Assembly (NCBI GenBank): GCA_910577205.1
Contig: CAJTMA010000007.1
Coordinates: 1 to 64,000 of the forward strand
Reading direction: 5' to 3'
Source: an uncultured Alphaproteobacteria bacterium
Lineage (GTDB): Bacteria; Pseudomonadota; Alphaproteobacteria; RF32; CAG-239
Length of the DNA: 64,000 bases
Shown here: one piece after another, positions 8,937 to 17,352 of the stretch
Numbering within the stretch: position 1 is the stretch's first letter
Layout of the letters: every line of letters begins with the position of its first letter
Position numbers and translations under genes: made by a program
The notes under the pieces: generated by a model
Databases searched by the model: none
The model's input: the letters and a program-made list of their open reading frames with translations, nothing else
What the model was told of the DNA's origin: nothing

Positions 8937-9884
8937 ATGAAGACTAATATAGAATTTAAAGTTTCGGCAGGGCTTAAAAAGCACATCAAAGAATGGCAGA
9001 GCTGGCTGCTTGACGAACGGCGCTATTCACCGCATACGCTGGATGCTTATTCTCGGGATTTGGCTGAGTTTTTTGATTTTTTAAGTACTCACCTCAGCAA
9101 AGAGCCGGATATTGATGACCTTGCTCAGTTGGAGGTCCGTGATTTCCGGTCTTTTTTAAGCTTCAGAAGCGGACAACACATAGATAAAGCTTCTCTGGCG
9201 CGTGAATTGTCATCGCTCAAAAATTTCTACAAATGGCTGGCACGGCATGATATTCTTAAAAATCCTGCAATATCAGTAATTTCTGCACCAAGGAGGCCTA
9301 AAGTTTTGCCTAAAGCTTTGGAAGCAGACCAGACATTTAATGTTATCGAGGTGGCGGGAGAATTTGCCACAAATTCATGGCAGGGCTTGCGAGATACTGC
9401 AATATTTACATTATTATACGGTTGCGGGTTGCGTATTTCTGAAGCCCTGTCTTTGAATGTGGGAGATGTGAATGACAACGATTTTCTGCGCATCAAGGGC
9501 AAAGGCAACAAAGAAAGGATCGTTCCCTTACTGCCCATTGTGGCCGAAAACATTAAAAAATATGTCGCAGAATGCCCTTATCAATTCAGGCACGGAGAAC
9601 CCTTATTCGTGGGCGCTCGCGGCGACAGGCTTGTGCCAAGAATTGTCCAGCGGCAATTGCAAAAAATCCGGGCATATCTGGGACTTTCCGATAATTTGAC
9701 TCCCCATGCCCTGCGGCATTCTTTTGCAACCCACCTCTTGGCGGAAGGGACCGACCTGCGCTCAATTCAGGAATTATTAGGCCATGCGTCCCTGACCACG
9801 ACCCAGCGCTATACAGATGTTCAGACTGAAACCATCAGAAAAGAATACGAAAAGGCAGGACTGTTAAGCTCGTCCGAAAGCTGA
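8937..9884 (+). CDS. xerC: Tyrosine recombinase XerC
   Basis: 315 residues. The N-terminal SAM-like domain (about 15-105: SWLLDERRYSPHTLDAYSRD) is followed by the catalytic domain with all conserved residues: R166 (GLRISEAL), K189 (IKGKGNKER), H257 and R260 (PHALRHSF), H283 (LGHASL) and Y292 (RYTD). Xer recombinases resolve chromosome dimers at dif. Assigned as XerC rather than a phage integrase because of its length, its housekeeping neighbours and its closeness to priA, but XerD cannot be formally excluded. It has an AAAGGA-type ribosome site and its own terminator. Confidence 0.92.
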   Translation: MKTNIEFKVSAGLKKHIKEWQSWLLDERRYSPHTLDAYSRDLAEFFDFLSTHLSKEPDIDDLAQLEVRDFRSFLSFRSGQHIDKASLARELSSLKNFYKWLARHDILKNPAISVISAPRRPKVLPKALEADQTFNVIEVAGEFATNSWQGLRDTAIFTLLYGCGLRISEALSLNVGDVNDNDFLRIKGKGNKERIVPLLPIVAENIKKYVAECPYQFRHGEPLFVGARGDRLVPRIVQRQLQKIRAYLGLSDNLTPHALRHSFATHLLAEGTDLRSIQELLGHASLTTTQRYTDVQTETIRKEYEKAGLLSSSES

Positions 9885-9898
9885 ATATAAAAAGAAAA

Positions 9899-9924
9899 GG
9901 GATGCCAGACGGCGTCCCTTTTTA
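9899..9924 (+). terminator. Terminator between xerC and rpmG
   Basis: GGGATGCC (9899-9906), loop AGAC, GGCGTCCC (9911-9918), then five T. On the minus strand the hairpin is followed by TTTTCTTTTT, so it probably also ends rpmG, whose stop is 26 bases away. Confidence 0.85.
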
Positions 9925-9949
9925 ATCTTTCTCTGAAAACTGAAGATGA

Positions 9950-10117
9950 TTACTTCAATTTCTTTTCAACGAACTCTTCGTGCTTTTTAGACTTCTTGTC
10001 ATATTTTTTCAAAGTCAATTTTTCCGGATGAGTCCGAGGATTTTTTTCAGCAAGATAAAAGGTACCGGTGCCGGCAGTGCTTTCCAATTTTACTTTTACT
10101 TTAATTGCTTTTGCCAT
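9950..10117 (-). CDS. rpmG: 50S ribosomal protein L33
   Basis: 55 residues, too short for most ORF lists. It begins MAKAIKVKVKLESTAGTGTF and goes on with YLAEKNPRTHPEKLTLKKYD, the characteristic L33 fold of the non-zinc, alphaproteobacterial type (no CxxC pairs), ending with Lys-rich KHEEFVEKKLK. It is a component of the large ribosomal subunit. A near-consensus promoter lies 46 bases upstream and a hairpin follows the stop, so it is monocistronic. rpmG near rnr (here 3 kb away) is common in Alphaproteobacteria. Confidence 0.95.
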   Translation of the reverse strand: MAKAIKVKVKLESTAGTGTFYLAEKNPRTHPEKLTLKKYDKKSKKHEEFVEKKLK

Positions 10118-10162
10118 GATTCTATACTCTTAAAATTAGGTTATATCAAAACATTTAGGCGT

Positions 10163-10190
10163 AATATACAGTTTTTGAAACGTTTGTCAA
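10163..10190 (-). promoter_or_regulatory. Strong sigma-70-type promoter of rpmG
   Basis: Minus strand: TTGACA (10185-10190), a 16-base spacer and TATATT (10163-10168). The predicted leader to the rpmG ATG is about 40 bases. Confidence 0.85.
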
Positions 10191-10383
10191 TAAGATTTTT
10201 AGGTTACAGAAATATGAAACCTGATAAATTTTGCGAAAATTTATTATTTTGTCTATTGTGTAACGAGAAAAATTATGCTATGGTGGCGTTCTAAAATATA
10301 TTATTTGCCTATTATGATGCCTTATCTCATGGTGACATATCAGGTGAGATTTATTCGGAAATATTAACTAAAAAAATAACAAT

Positions 10384-10608
10384 ATGGAAAAGAAAATTAT
10401 TTCCGCAGCAATTGCTGTGGTTGCCGCAGTCATTATTTATTTCGGCGGTTGGGAGATTATCAAATTCATTGGCAGCAATGTGTTCGAATTTCCTTGGAAC
10501 TCAGCGGCTATTCTGCTTCTCTCGCTCTGCACCATTGTGCTGATGTTTTGTACGGTGTGTCTTCCCTACAAAATTTATCTCAAACTGATAAACACCAATG
10601 AAAAATGA
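10384..10608 (+). CDS. Small two-span membrane protein
   Basis: 74 residues with two hydrophobic spans (about 5-30 and 38-65) and a charged end LKLINTNEK. It overlaps the start of the next gene by four bases (ATGA), so the two are translationally coupled. No family recognised; the upstream 200 bases are AT-rich with no clear -35/-10 pair. Probably real because of the coupling and the shared downstream terminator, but the function is unknown. Confidence 0.55.
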   Translation: MEKKIISAAIAVVAAVIIYFGGWEIIKFIGSNVFEFPWNSAAILLLSLCTIVLMFCTVCLPYKIYLKLINTNEK

Positions 10609-10877
10609 AAAAAACATTCTTCATCTTACTGATAGCGGCGGCAGCAATTGCTGCCAATATCATTTTCCCCGGAAGCAAACTTGCCGCCATTATTTTGGCT
10701 GTGATTTTGTTTATCGGCGTTCTCCCCAAGCTGATTCTTTTTGCACTCCGCATGGATGAGAAATACGATCCTATCAGGCGCAAAAGGCTGATGGAAAAAA
10801 GAGCCAAAGAAAAGATGGAACTAGAAGAAAGATTGAACAAAATCTGCCGCGAAGTGCCGCAGGAACACCTTCCCTAA
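10605..10877 (+). CDS. Small membrane protein with basic cytoplasmic tail
   Basis: 90 residues. Two hydrophobic segments (about 4-20 and 25-47) are followed by a highly charged helical tail (RRKRLMEKRAKEKMELEERL). It begins inside the stop of the previous gene (ATGA overlap) and ends just before an intrinsic terminator, making a two-gene unit. No recognised family; the charged tail could contact a cytoplasmic partner, which is inference only. Confidence 0.55.
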   Translation: MKKTFFILLIAAAAIAANIIFPGSKLAAIILAVILFIGVLPKLILFALRMDEKYDPIRRKRLMEKRAKEKMELEERLNKICREVPQEHLP

Positions 10878-10897
10878 CTTTCGCTTTTCTCTCCTCT

Positions 10898-10929
10898 AAA
10901 GACCGGAAATTATCTTTCCGGTCTTTTTT
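10898..10929 (+). terminator. Intrinsic terminator of the two-gene membrane-protein unit
   Basis: AAAGACCGGAAA pairs with TTTCCGGTCTTT, followed by TTTTT; it lies 20 bases after the stop at 10877. Confidence 0.9.
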
Positions 10930-10938
10930 ATGCTTCAA

Positions 10939-10972
10939 ACAAAACCGTCCGGCGGATAAACCGGACGGTTTT
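10939..10972 (-). terminator. Second hairpin, probably terminating the XRE gene
   Basis: AAAACCGTCCGG (10941-10952) pairs perfectly with CCGGACGGTTTT (10961-10972) around an eight-base loop; on the minus strand the stem ends in TTTTG. It is 100 bases beyond the stop of the regulator at 11075-11326. Confidence 0.7.
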
Positions 10973-11074
10973 CAGATGGCGGTAAGCTGTGTCTTATTTT
11001 GAACGTTCAGTTATCCGCTTTGCCGCAATCCGTCCCCGAAAATTCTCTCCCGCTTTTCGGGGATAAAAACTTTA

Positions 11075-11326
11075 TCAGGCTTCCAAAACCACGCTGACAT
11101 TAAGCTGATAATAATCCAGCAGGTAACCGATATCCATATTGGTTATGGCGGCGCGCCCGCTTTCTATTTTCTCCAGGCTTTTAAAGTTAACTTTGGTTTC
11201 GCGGCAGACTTGCTCCCGGCTGATGTTGCGCTGTGAGCGTATCATCAACAACCAAATACCGAGCGTCCGCCCGATGGTGGTTTGCAAATCTTTGGGTGTG
11301 ATTTGCAGCGTTACTTTTTCTAACAT
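11075..11326 (-). CDS. XRE-family helix-turn-helix regulator
   Basis: 83 residues from the chosen start. The HTH lies at about 25-60 (LLMIRSQRNISREQVCRETKV, NFKSLEKIESG), the classic Xre/Cro pattern in which the second helix is followed by LEKIESG. A longer frame starts at 11395, but AAGGAG stands six bases before the internal ATG at 11324-11326 and a terminator-like hairpin (11384-11414) lies inside the longer version, so I use the internal start. No toxin or metabolic partner is adjacent, so its target is unknown. Confidence 0.75.
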   Translation of the reverse strand: MLEKVTLQITPKDLQTTIGRTLGIWLLMIRSQRNISREQVCRETKVNFKSLEKIESGRAAITNMDIGYLLDYYQLNVSVVLEA

Positions 11327-11383
11327 TCCAAGCTCCTTTAGGTTTATTAATCCCCGCTCCTTAGAATTGAGGAGAGGCTTTAA

Positions 11384-11414
11384 AACAAAAACCACCTTTT
11401 TGGAAAAAAGGTGG
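11384..11414 (-). terminator. Terminator-like hairpin upstream of the XRE gene
   Basis: CCACCTTTTT (11392-11401) pairs with the AAAAAGGTGG copy at 11405-11414; on the minus strand it is followed by TTTTTGTTTT. It could end a transcript from further right or act as a leader attenuator of the XRE gene 60 bases downstream. Confidence 0.6.
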
Positions 11415-11805
11415 AGGAGCTGAAAAACTGCAAAGATACAGTCAGTCTTATTCGTGCTTACGCCTTATATCGACCACTCCTCCGAAAAGAGGATATTTTA
11501 TCTTTGAGATGTTTTTCAGACACCACAATCAGTCTCCCGATTGCGAGAGTTATATTAGGTGATTATTTTTATTTTGCAATCAAAATATTGCAATTGTTTG
11601 GTTGGGAAGAAAGTCGGCTGATGGGGTGGTGAATATTGGGAGGGCGTCTGGGGTGAGTGGCGTATATGGATGGTCAGGTGTTGAGATGGTGGTGAAAACA
11701 TGGCGGCAAATATTGGAGCAATGAGTGGTGTGCGGAGGGAGAGAAGGAAAAGGTGATGCAAAGAGCAGTAGGAGGGAAGAGTGGCTGGCGCAAAAAGGTG
11801 GAAGA
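11415..11805. other. Gene-free, purine-rich stretch
   Basis: I see no supportable gene here. From about 11590 the plus strand is strikingly rich in G and A (runs such as GGGTGAGTGG, GGAGGGAGAGAAGGAAAAGG) and poor in C, unlike its surroundings. Short open frames on both strands lack start sites and have odd composition (Pro/His/Ser-rich on the minus strand). It may be decayed DNA or a structured non-coding region. Confidence 0.5.
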
Positions 11806-11940
11806 GTCATTCTGAGGAGCTATGTGACGAAGCATCCATGCTTAAGCAGCCGCACTGTTGGCATCGTGCCGGTTTGAATATGGATCTTTCACCGCGTTGC
11901 GGCTCAGGATGACGAACAAAAAACTGCGGTTCGGGATGAC
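11806..11940. repeat. Second cluster of the dispersed intergenic repeat
   Basis: 11806-11853 begins GTCATTCTGAGGAGCTA and is the reverse complement of 423-470 over its whole 48 bases, with a few mismatches. 11882-11913 (GGATCTTTCACCGCG, then TCAGGATGAC) is the reverse complement of 363-394. A short third echo, GCGGTTCGGGATGAC, is at 11926-11940. The remaining bases to 12073 hold nothing I can name. Confidence 0.75.
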
Positions 11941-12073
11941 AGATAAAAAAATGGAGAATGGCGCGGAAGAAAGCGGCGGCTGAAAAAAGAGGAGAACAGC
12001 AGCAAGAAAGGTAGAATTTCCGCCGGCGATTTAAGCTGATGCAAGAACAAGAGCGACCTAGACCTTAGACTTT

Positions 12074-13195
12074 TCAGTTCTTTATATTCTGTTGCAGATA
12101 TGTGTGAGCAACATCAATATCCAAATCAGATGAGCCTCGTTCTTGCCGAACACAAATGGCTGTCTTTTTATGACGTTGTATTATTTTTTCAGGGTCTGTC
12201 GTTTCCAATTCCCCTACCGTGCAAATATCCGGCATAATGCCTTCGCCTGCTACTTTTTTTCCTGAGGGCAAGAAGACCAAAGCATTCGTTAAAGCCAGGC
12301 GGCTGTGATTAGGCAGTTCAGTTAATTTCTGAACGCTGCCTTTGCCGTAGCTCCGCGCACCGACGACAACAGCACGGCTTTGTTCCTGCAACGTTCCGGC
12401 CAGCACCTCGGCAGAAGATGCCGTTTGGCCGTCAATCAAAACCGCAATGGGTTTATCCCCCAATATATCTCCATCCGGCGCATCATAGATTTCTACCGAA
12501 TCGTCCTCTTTCCCTTGCACCGACGCAACAATTCCGCCGTCTAAAAACATTCCGGCTATTTCAACAGCTTGTTTAAAAGCGCCACCCGGATTGCCCCGCA
12601 AATCTAATATAAGGCCTTTCACTGCCGGATATTTTCTGATACCCGTTGCTAAAGCTTCGCGGCTGAATTTGTTCATTGCCCCCAAACGGACATAAAGGAT
12701 GCCGTTATCCATTACCCTCTCGGAGTAAGCGCGCAGAACTTTGCCGGAAGATGCCGGAGAGCGGCTTAACTCCAAATCAGGATAATAAGTTGAGTCGACA
12801 TCAAAATCTTTGATACCGTAAGCTAATATTGTATCCACAATTTCAAAATCTTTTCGCATCAACTCGGGAGAGGCTTTTTGCGCGGCTTTAATCAGTTTTT
12901 GCGTTAAAGCAGCCCAAGCTTTGGCATCCTGCCGGTTTTCCGGTTTACGTTGTGTTGTCTGCAATCTGCCATTGGCATAAAGGGATAAACGCCCGCCGTC
13001 ATCCCCTACCCTGATGCGCGAATCAATTTCTTTTAAGGCTTTCAGTGAGGGCACGGCCAATTGCTCTATTTTTGCAGGAAGGACATATTCATCGCGAACC
13101 AACTGATAAACCTGCTCCAGGACTTCGGTATCTCCCGCATAAACCGGAGCGGCTTTCAATAATGATAAAAATGTGAAGCAGACTAATCTTTTCAT
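12074..13195 (-). CDS. S41-family C-terminal processing protease without PDZ domain
   Basis: 373 residues. A likely signal peptide (cut near PVYAGD, residue 20) puts it in the periplasm. The tail-specific protease core is clear: GLILDLRGNPGG (194-205), nucleophile region DGQTASSAEVLAG (255-267; Ser260 by alignment to SASASE) and general-base Lys285 in SYGKGSVQ, forming the Ser/Lys dyad. The PDZ domain that usually lies between the N-terminal helices and the catalytic core is not recognisable, so substrate selection must differ from CtpA/Prc. The gene starts inside the end of rnr (ATGA, four bases). The substrate is unknown. Confidence 0.85.
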   Translation of the reverse strand: MKRLVCFTFLSLLKAAPVYAGDTEVLEQVYQLVRDEYVLPAKIEQLAVPSLKALKEIDSRIRVGDDGGRLSLYANGRLQTTQRKPENRQDAKAWAALTQKLIKAAQKASPELMRKDFEIVDTILAYGIKDFDVDSTYYPDLELSRSPASSGKVLRAYSERVMDNGILYVRLGAMNKFSREALATGIRKYPAVKGLILDLRGNPGGAFKQAVEIAGMFLDGGIVASVQGKEDDSVEIYDAPDGDILGDKPIAVLIDGQTASSAEVLAGTLQEQSRAVVVGARSYGKGSVQKLTELPNHSRLALTNALVFLPSGKKVAGEGIMPDICTVGELETTDPEKIIQRHKKTAICVRQERGSSDLDIDVAHTYLQQNIKN

Positions 13196-15258
13196 TGTTT
13201 TTGTTTCGCTTTTTTACGATTATTTTGTTTTAATTTTTGTTTGCGCTGTTTCTTTGACAGCTTGTTCTTCTTTTTGAACTTTTTAGGGGGCGCAAGTTCA
13301 CACGCCTCAGCCAAAACAAAAGTCAGCGCGCCATTTAATGCCGAAGCTTCCGTCAGGCAGGCTGTCAACATATCTCCGAGAATAAAACGCCGTCCGGTCT
13401 TAAGTCCGACCATTTCGGCATTTCCCTCAGAAATACAATAGGTATCTTTGGGCAGAGTACGCATTGGTATCAAACCGTCTGCTCCCAGATTTTCAATAGA
13501 TACAAAAACGCCGGCATTTGTCAGCCCCGAAATTCTGACTTCAAAATCAGCCCCGACAGATGGCTGTAAATAAGCAGACACATAGCGGGCTATCGAATCG
13601 CGTTCGGCTTGTGCGGCGGTACGTTCAGTTTCACACAAATGTTCGCCAATTTGCTTAAACTGCCCTACGCTTGCACCATCTTCCAAAGCGCCGGCATCGG
13701 GCATCCCGCAAGCTTTAATCAGTGCGCGGTGCACCAACAAATCCGCATAGCGGCGGATTGGCGATGTAAAATGCGCATAATCGCTTAATGCCAAGCCGAA
13801 GTGGCCGATATTTTCAGGGCTGTATTTTGCCTGACATTGCAGGCGCATAATCATGCTGTTTATGCCTGCTCCCATATTATGCTTGCGACTTTCATCCAAC
13901 ACCTTGTTTAAATGCGATGGCTTGAGCGACGGATAATTAGGAAGTTTCATATGCAAGCTGTGCAGCAAAGGAGCAAAATCTTTAAGTTTTTCTTCCAACG
14001 GTTTATCATGCACACGGAACATAACCGGCAGCTTACTTTGCTCCAAACGTTTGGCCGCAGAAACATTGGCGGCAATCATAAATTCTTCGACAATTTCGTG
14101 GCTCAAAAAATGTTCGGCACGGCCAACACAAAGTATGTTGCCGCCGGCATCGAGCTTAACCTTAACTTCTACCGGATCAAGCTCCAAAGAGCCCCGCCGT
14201 TCTCTGGCCTTGCGTAAGGCAAAATAAGCTTCATAAAGCGGCTGGATAACGGTTTTAAATAACCCTTGTGTCTGCAGCGAATGTCTGCCCTCAAAAGCAT
14301 TTTGAACTTCACGATACGTCAGGCGGGCGGCTGACTTCATTAAGGCGCGGCAAAACTCATAAGACAGAAGATTGCCGTCATTGTCTATTTGCATTGAGCA
14401 AGCCAAGCAAGGGCGAATTTTTCCGGGGCGCAGAGAGCAAAGATCATTACTCAATATTTCCGGCAGCATAGGCACAACCAGCCCCGGCAAATATACCGAA
14501 TTGCCGCGGCGGTATGCTTCGCGGTCAAGTTCAGCCCCGGGGCGCACATAACAGGCTACATCGGCAATCGCCACGACCAAATGAAATCCGCCGTTTGTTT
14601 TTTCGGCATAGACTGCATCGTCAAAATCTTTGGAATCATCACCATCAATTGTAACCAGCGGCAGACGGGTCAAATCTTCCCTTCCGGCCGGGCAGTACCC
14701 CTTAAGGCGCGAAGCTTCTTTAAGAACACTCTCAGGAAAGACATCGCTGATGCCATATTTTTCCAATATGATTAAATCGGTGGCTTTACTTAAATTAAAG
14801 CGCCCATAATTTTTAATGATTTTTGCCTGCTTGAATTTGCGTTCGCCAATGAGCGCTACTTTTACAAAATCTCCGGTTTGAGATGAGCCGATTTCATCCA
14901 GCAGATAATCCATGCGGGAATTTTTTTCGGCTGATTTGAGGTAGTATTTTCCGCCGCGTTCTTCAATCACACCGTGAACCTGTTCAACTTCGCAGCCGGC
15001 GGCTTCAGTCCGCGCCAAAGGTTTTGCCCACCACACATCTTTTCTCAGCGACAAACGTGCAATAAAACGATCCCCCTCGGCAAGAGCCGGTTTGATTTTT
15101 CCATTACCAGAAAGATAGATTTTGTGCCCGAAAGGATTATCCTCGGGGTCAACGGTTACGGCCATTAAATCGCCATCTTCAGATATTCCGCTGACTTCCA
15201 TCAGGCAATTGTCCGGAAGGCGGTTCTTTTTATTCTTCTTATATTTTTTATTACTCAT
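13192..15258 (-). CDS. rnr: Exoribonuclease R (RNB family)
   Basis: 688 residues. Cold-shock-like RNA-binding segments come first, then the RNB catalytic domain with the acidic active-site motif IDGDDSKDFDD at 204-214, HFTSPIRRYADLLVHR and the S1 domain towards the end. The last 35 residues are almost all Lys/Arg/Asn (KKFKKKNKLSKKQRKQK...), as in RNase R, where the basic tail helps unwind structured RNA. It degrades structured RNA 3' to 5'. It overlaps xthA and the S41 gene by four bases on each side, forming a coupled three-gene operon. Confidence 0.93.
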   Translation of the reverse strand: MSNKKYKKNKKNRLPDNCLMEVSGISEDGDLMAVTVDPEDNPFGHKIYLSGNGKIKPALAEGDRFIARLSLRKDVWWAKPLARTEAAGCEVEQVHGVIEERGGKYYLKSAEKNSRMDYLLDEIGSSQTGDFVKVALIGERKFKQAKIIKNYGRFNLSKATDLIILEKYGISDVFPESVLKEASRLKGYCPAGREDLTRLPLVTIDGDDSKDFDDAVYAEKTNGGFHLVVAIADVACYVRPGAELDREAYRRGNSVYLPGLVVPMLPEILSNDLCSLRPGKIRPCLACSMQIDNDGNLLSYEFCRALMKSAARLTYREVQNAFEGRHSLQTQGLFKTVIQPLYEAYFALRKARERRGSLELDPVEVKVKLDAGGNILCVGRAEHFLSHEIVEEFMIAANVSAAKRLEQSKLPVMFRVHDKPLEEKLKDFAPLLHSLHMKLPNYPSLKPSHLNKVLDESRKHNMGAGINSMIMRLQCQAKYSPENIGHFGLALSDYAHFTSPIRRYADLLVHRALIKACGMPDAGALEDGASVGQFKQIGEHLCETERTAAQAERDSIARYVSAYLQPSVGADFEVRISGLTNAGVFVSIENLGADGLIPMRTLPKDTYCISEGNAEMVGLKTGRRFILGDMLTACLTEASALNGALTFVLAEACELAPPKKFKKKNKLSKKQRKQKLKQNNRKKAKQKQ

Positions 15259-16055
15259 TTATCTCTTATTTCCGCAATCAGGGCTGTATGGTCAGACGGC
15301 TTTGAACCGGCTCGCGGCGATTTGTCGACACTGCAGGCAACCAAACGGTCAGCAGCTTTCGGGGACAGCCACAAGTAATCAATGCGCAGCCCCATGTCAT
15401 TAGCAAACGCCCCTCCGGCATAATCCCAATAAGTATAACCGTTGAGCGGCAGCGGATACAACGCACGAAAAGCATCTGTCCAGCCTTGATATTCAATAGC
15501 TTTTAAGCGCTGGACAACCTCAGGGCGAAACAGCGCATTGTTTCGAAACAGCTCGGGATTATAAACGTCATTATCCGTTAGAATAACATTAAAATCTCCC
15601 CCAAGGATGACCGGTTCCTGCACGTGCAGCAATTCATCGGTATGTTTAAACAAAGCTTCCATCCAGCGCAACTTATAGGCAAATTTAGAAGTATCGTCCG
15701 GGTCGTTATAAGGCGGGTTGCCGTTGGGCAGATAAATGGACGCCACGCGAACATTTTCACCATTGACAGCCACAACGGCTTCAAGGTAACGCGCCTGATC
15801 ATCCTCAAACCCGGGAAGTCCCTCTCTCACGACTTTGATTTTATGCCGGCTCAACACTGCCACACCATTATAACTTTTCTGCCCCCAAATTTTGGCATCA
15901 TATCCCACAGTCTGAAAATCAAAAAACGGAAAGCTGTTAAACTCGGTTTTAATTTCCTGCAGCAAGACGATATCCGGCTGGACCTTTTCCAGCCAGGGCA
16001 GCAGGTTTTCCAAACGAGCATTAACAGAATTGACATTGAACGTGGCGATTTTCAT
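15255..16055 (-). CDS. xthA: Exodeoxyribonuclease III (AP endonuclease)
   Basis: 266 residues, the normal length. Endonuclease/exonuclease/phosphatase motifs are in order: FNVNSVNARL (metal-binding Asn), LLQEIK (Glu), GGDFNV (Asp/Asn), RIDYLWLS and SDHTALIAEI (Asp-His pair). It cleaves at abasic sites in base-excision repair. First gene of the xthA-rnr-S41 operon, divergent from dgt across a 66-base interval. Confidence 0.93.
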   Translation of the reverse strand: MKIATFNVNSVNARLENLLPWLEKVQPDIVLLQEIKTEFNSFPFFDFQTVGYDAKIWGQKSYNGVAVLSRHKIKVVREGLPGFEDDQARYLEAVVAVNGENVRVASIYLPNGNPPYNDPDDTSKFAYKLRWMEALFKHTDELLHVQEPVILGGDFNVILTDNDVYNPELFRNNALFRPEVVQRLKAIEYQGWTDAFRALYPLPLNGYTYWDYAGGAFANDMGLRIDYLWLSPKAADRLVACSVDKSPRAGSKPSDHTALIAEIRDK

Positions 16056-16077
16056 TTTATACCTTTTTTAAACTGTT

Positions 16078-16086
16078 TGTTATAAT
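16078..16086 (+). promoter_or_regulatory. Extended -10 promoter of dgt
   Basis: TGTTATAAT matches the extended -10 consensus (TGnTATAAT); no good -35 is visible, as is allowed for this class. It lies 36 bases before the dgt ATG in the divergent interval with xthA. Confidence 0.6.
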
Positions 16087-16121
16087 GTAATGCAAAATTA
16101 TATCGTTGGAAAGGGAAAAAT

Positions 16122-17276
16122 ATGGAACTTGCAAATTATGCTTTAACTCCTGAAAAAAGCAGGGGGCGTTTGTATGCGGATTTTACGAATGTCATCCGCT
16201 CTCCTTTTCAACGTGACAGGGACAGGCTGATCCATTCTTCGGCATTCCGTCGTTTGGACGGGAAAACCCAAGTGTTTGCCTACCACGAGGGCAAGAATTA
16301 CCGCACACGGCTGACACATAGTATTGAAGTTGCCCAAATCACCAGAACGATTTGCAAATCGCTTAACCTGAACGAAGAACTCGGCGAAGCTATCGCGCTG
16401 GCCCATGACCTCGGCCATTCGCCTTTCGGCCATGCAGGAGAGCGCGGTTTACAAAATGCCATGTCGAAATTCGGCGGATTTGACCACAACATCCAATCTC
16501 TCAAAATCATGACCAAGCTTGAAAGGCATTATCCGGAATTTCCCGGACTGAACCTAACATGGGAAACACTGGAAGGCACGGTTAAACATAATGGCCCGAT
16601 TAAAAAAGTCACTAATGACTATTTGAAAAACTTTAACAAACAATATGATTTGGATTTGAAAAATTATCCGTCTATGGAAGGGCAAGTCGGCGCAGCGGCA
16701 GATGATATCGCATATAACAACCATGATATTGATGATGGTTTCAACGCCGGATTTTTCACCATAAGCCAACTGCGGGAGCTGCCGTTTATTAACCAGATTC
16801 TTACTGATTTTGAAAAAAGCAATCCCGGGAGCGATGACAAGCTGAAGATTTACGCCGTCACCCGCAATATGATTGCACGAATGATTTTTGATGTGATGCG
16901 CAACACCAAAAATAATTTGAAAAAATTTAATATCCAAAGCGATGCTGACGTACGGAAGCAAAAATCGCTGACAGTAGATTTCTCCGCGGAAATGAAAGAT
17001 GAAATCAAGCAACTGCGCTCTTTCCTCAAAGAATATTTTTATACCCACACCAGTGTTGCGCGAATGGATATGAAATCGCAGAAAATTATTGAAGAGCTGT
17101 TTAATGTTTTTATGAATGACTATAAATTATTGCCTATGGATTTGCGCGGCCGCCTTTCCTCCTGCCGCAAAGATGCCGAAGCAGCAGAAATCATTTGCGA
17201 GTATATTGCCTGCATGACTGATATGTCCGCCGTTGAAGAACACCGCAAACTCTTTGACGTTCATACCAGATTTTGA
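16122..17276 (+). CDS. dgt: dGTP triphosphohydrolase-like HD protein
   Basis: 384 residues. HD-domain metal ligands are visible: RLTHSIEVAQ (His), ALAHDLGHSPFGHAGE (His-Asp), and DDIAYNNHDIDDG further on. The start region SRGRLY and RDRDRLIHSSAFRRLDGKTQVF is the Dgt signature. It hydrolyses dGTP (and perhaps other dNTPs) to the nucleoside and tripolyphosphate. AAGGGA precedes ATG. The SPOR/nagZ/tatA run follows on the same strand after 76 bases, the common alphaproteobacterial neighbourhood. Confidence 0.93.
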   Translation: MELANYALTPEKSRGRLYADFTNVIRSPFQRDRDRLIHSSAFRRLDGKTQVFAYHEGKNYRTRLTHSIEVAQITRTICKSLNLNEELGEAIALAHDLGHSPFGHAGERGLQNAMSKFGGFDHNIQSLKIMTKLERHYPEFPGLNLTWETLEGTVKHNGPIKKVTNDYLKNFNKQYDLDLKNYPSMEGQVGAAADDIAYNNHDIDDGFNAGFFTISQLRELPFINQILTDFEKSNPGSDDKLKIYAVTRNMIARMIFDVMRNTKNNLKKFNIQSDADVRKQKSLTVDFSAEMKDEIKQLRSFLKEYFYTHTSVARMDMKSQKIIEELFNVFMNDYKLLPMDLRGRLSSCRKDAEAAEIICEYIACMTDMSAVEEHRKLFDVHTRF

Positions 17277-17352
17277 GAAAATGATTAAGGGCTTGTAAAG
17301 GATTTTTGTTTATAGTAGCAGAAAAAAGTATTGCATTAACAGGAGACAACAT

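Noticed and set aside
11411..11632. A 73-codon plus-strand frame starting with GTG
   Set aside because: It starts inside a terminator hairpin, lacks a ribosome site and runs into the purine-rich stretch with unlikely residues.
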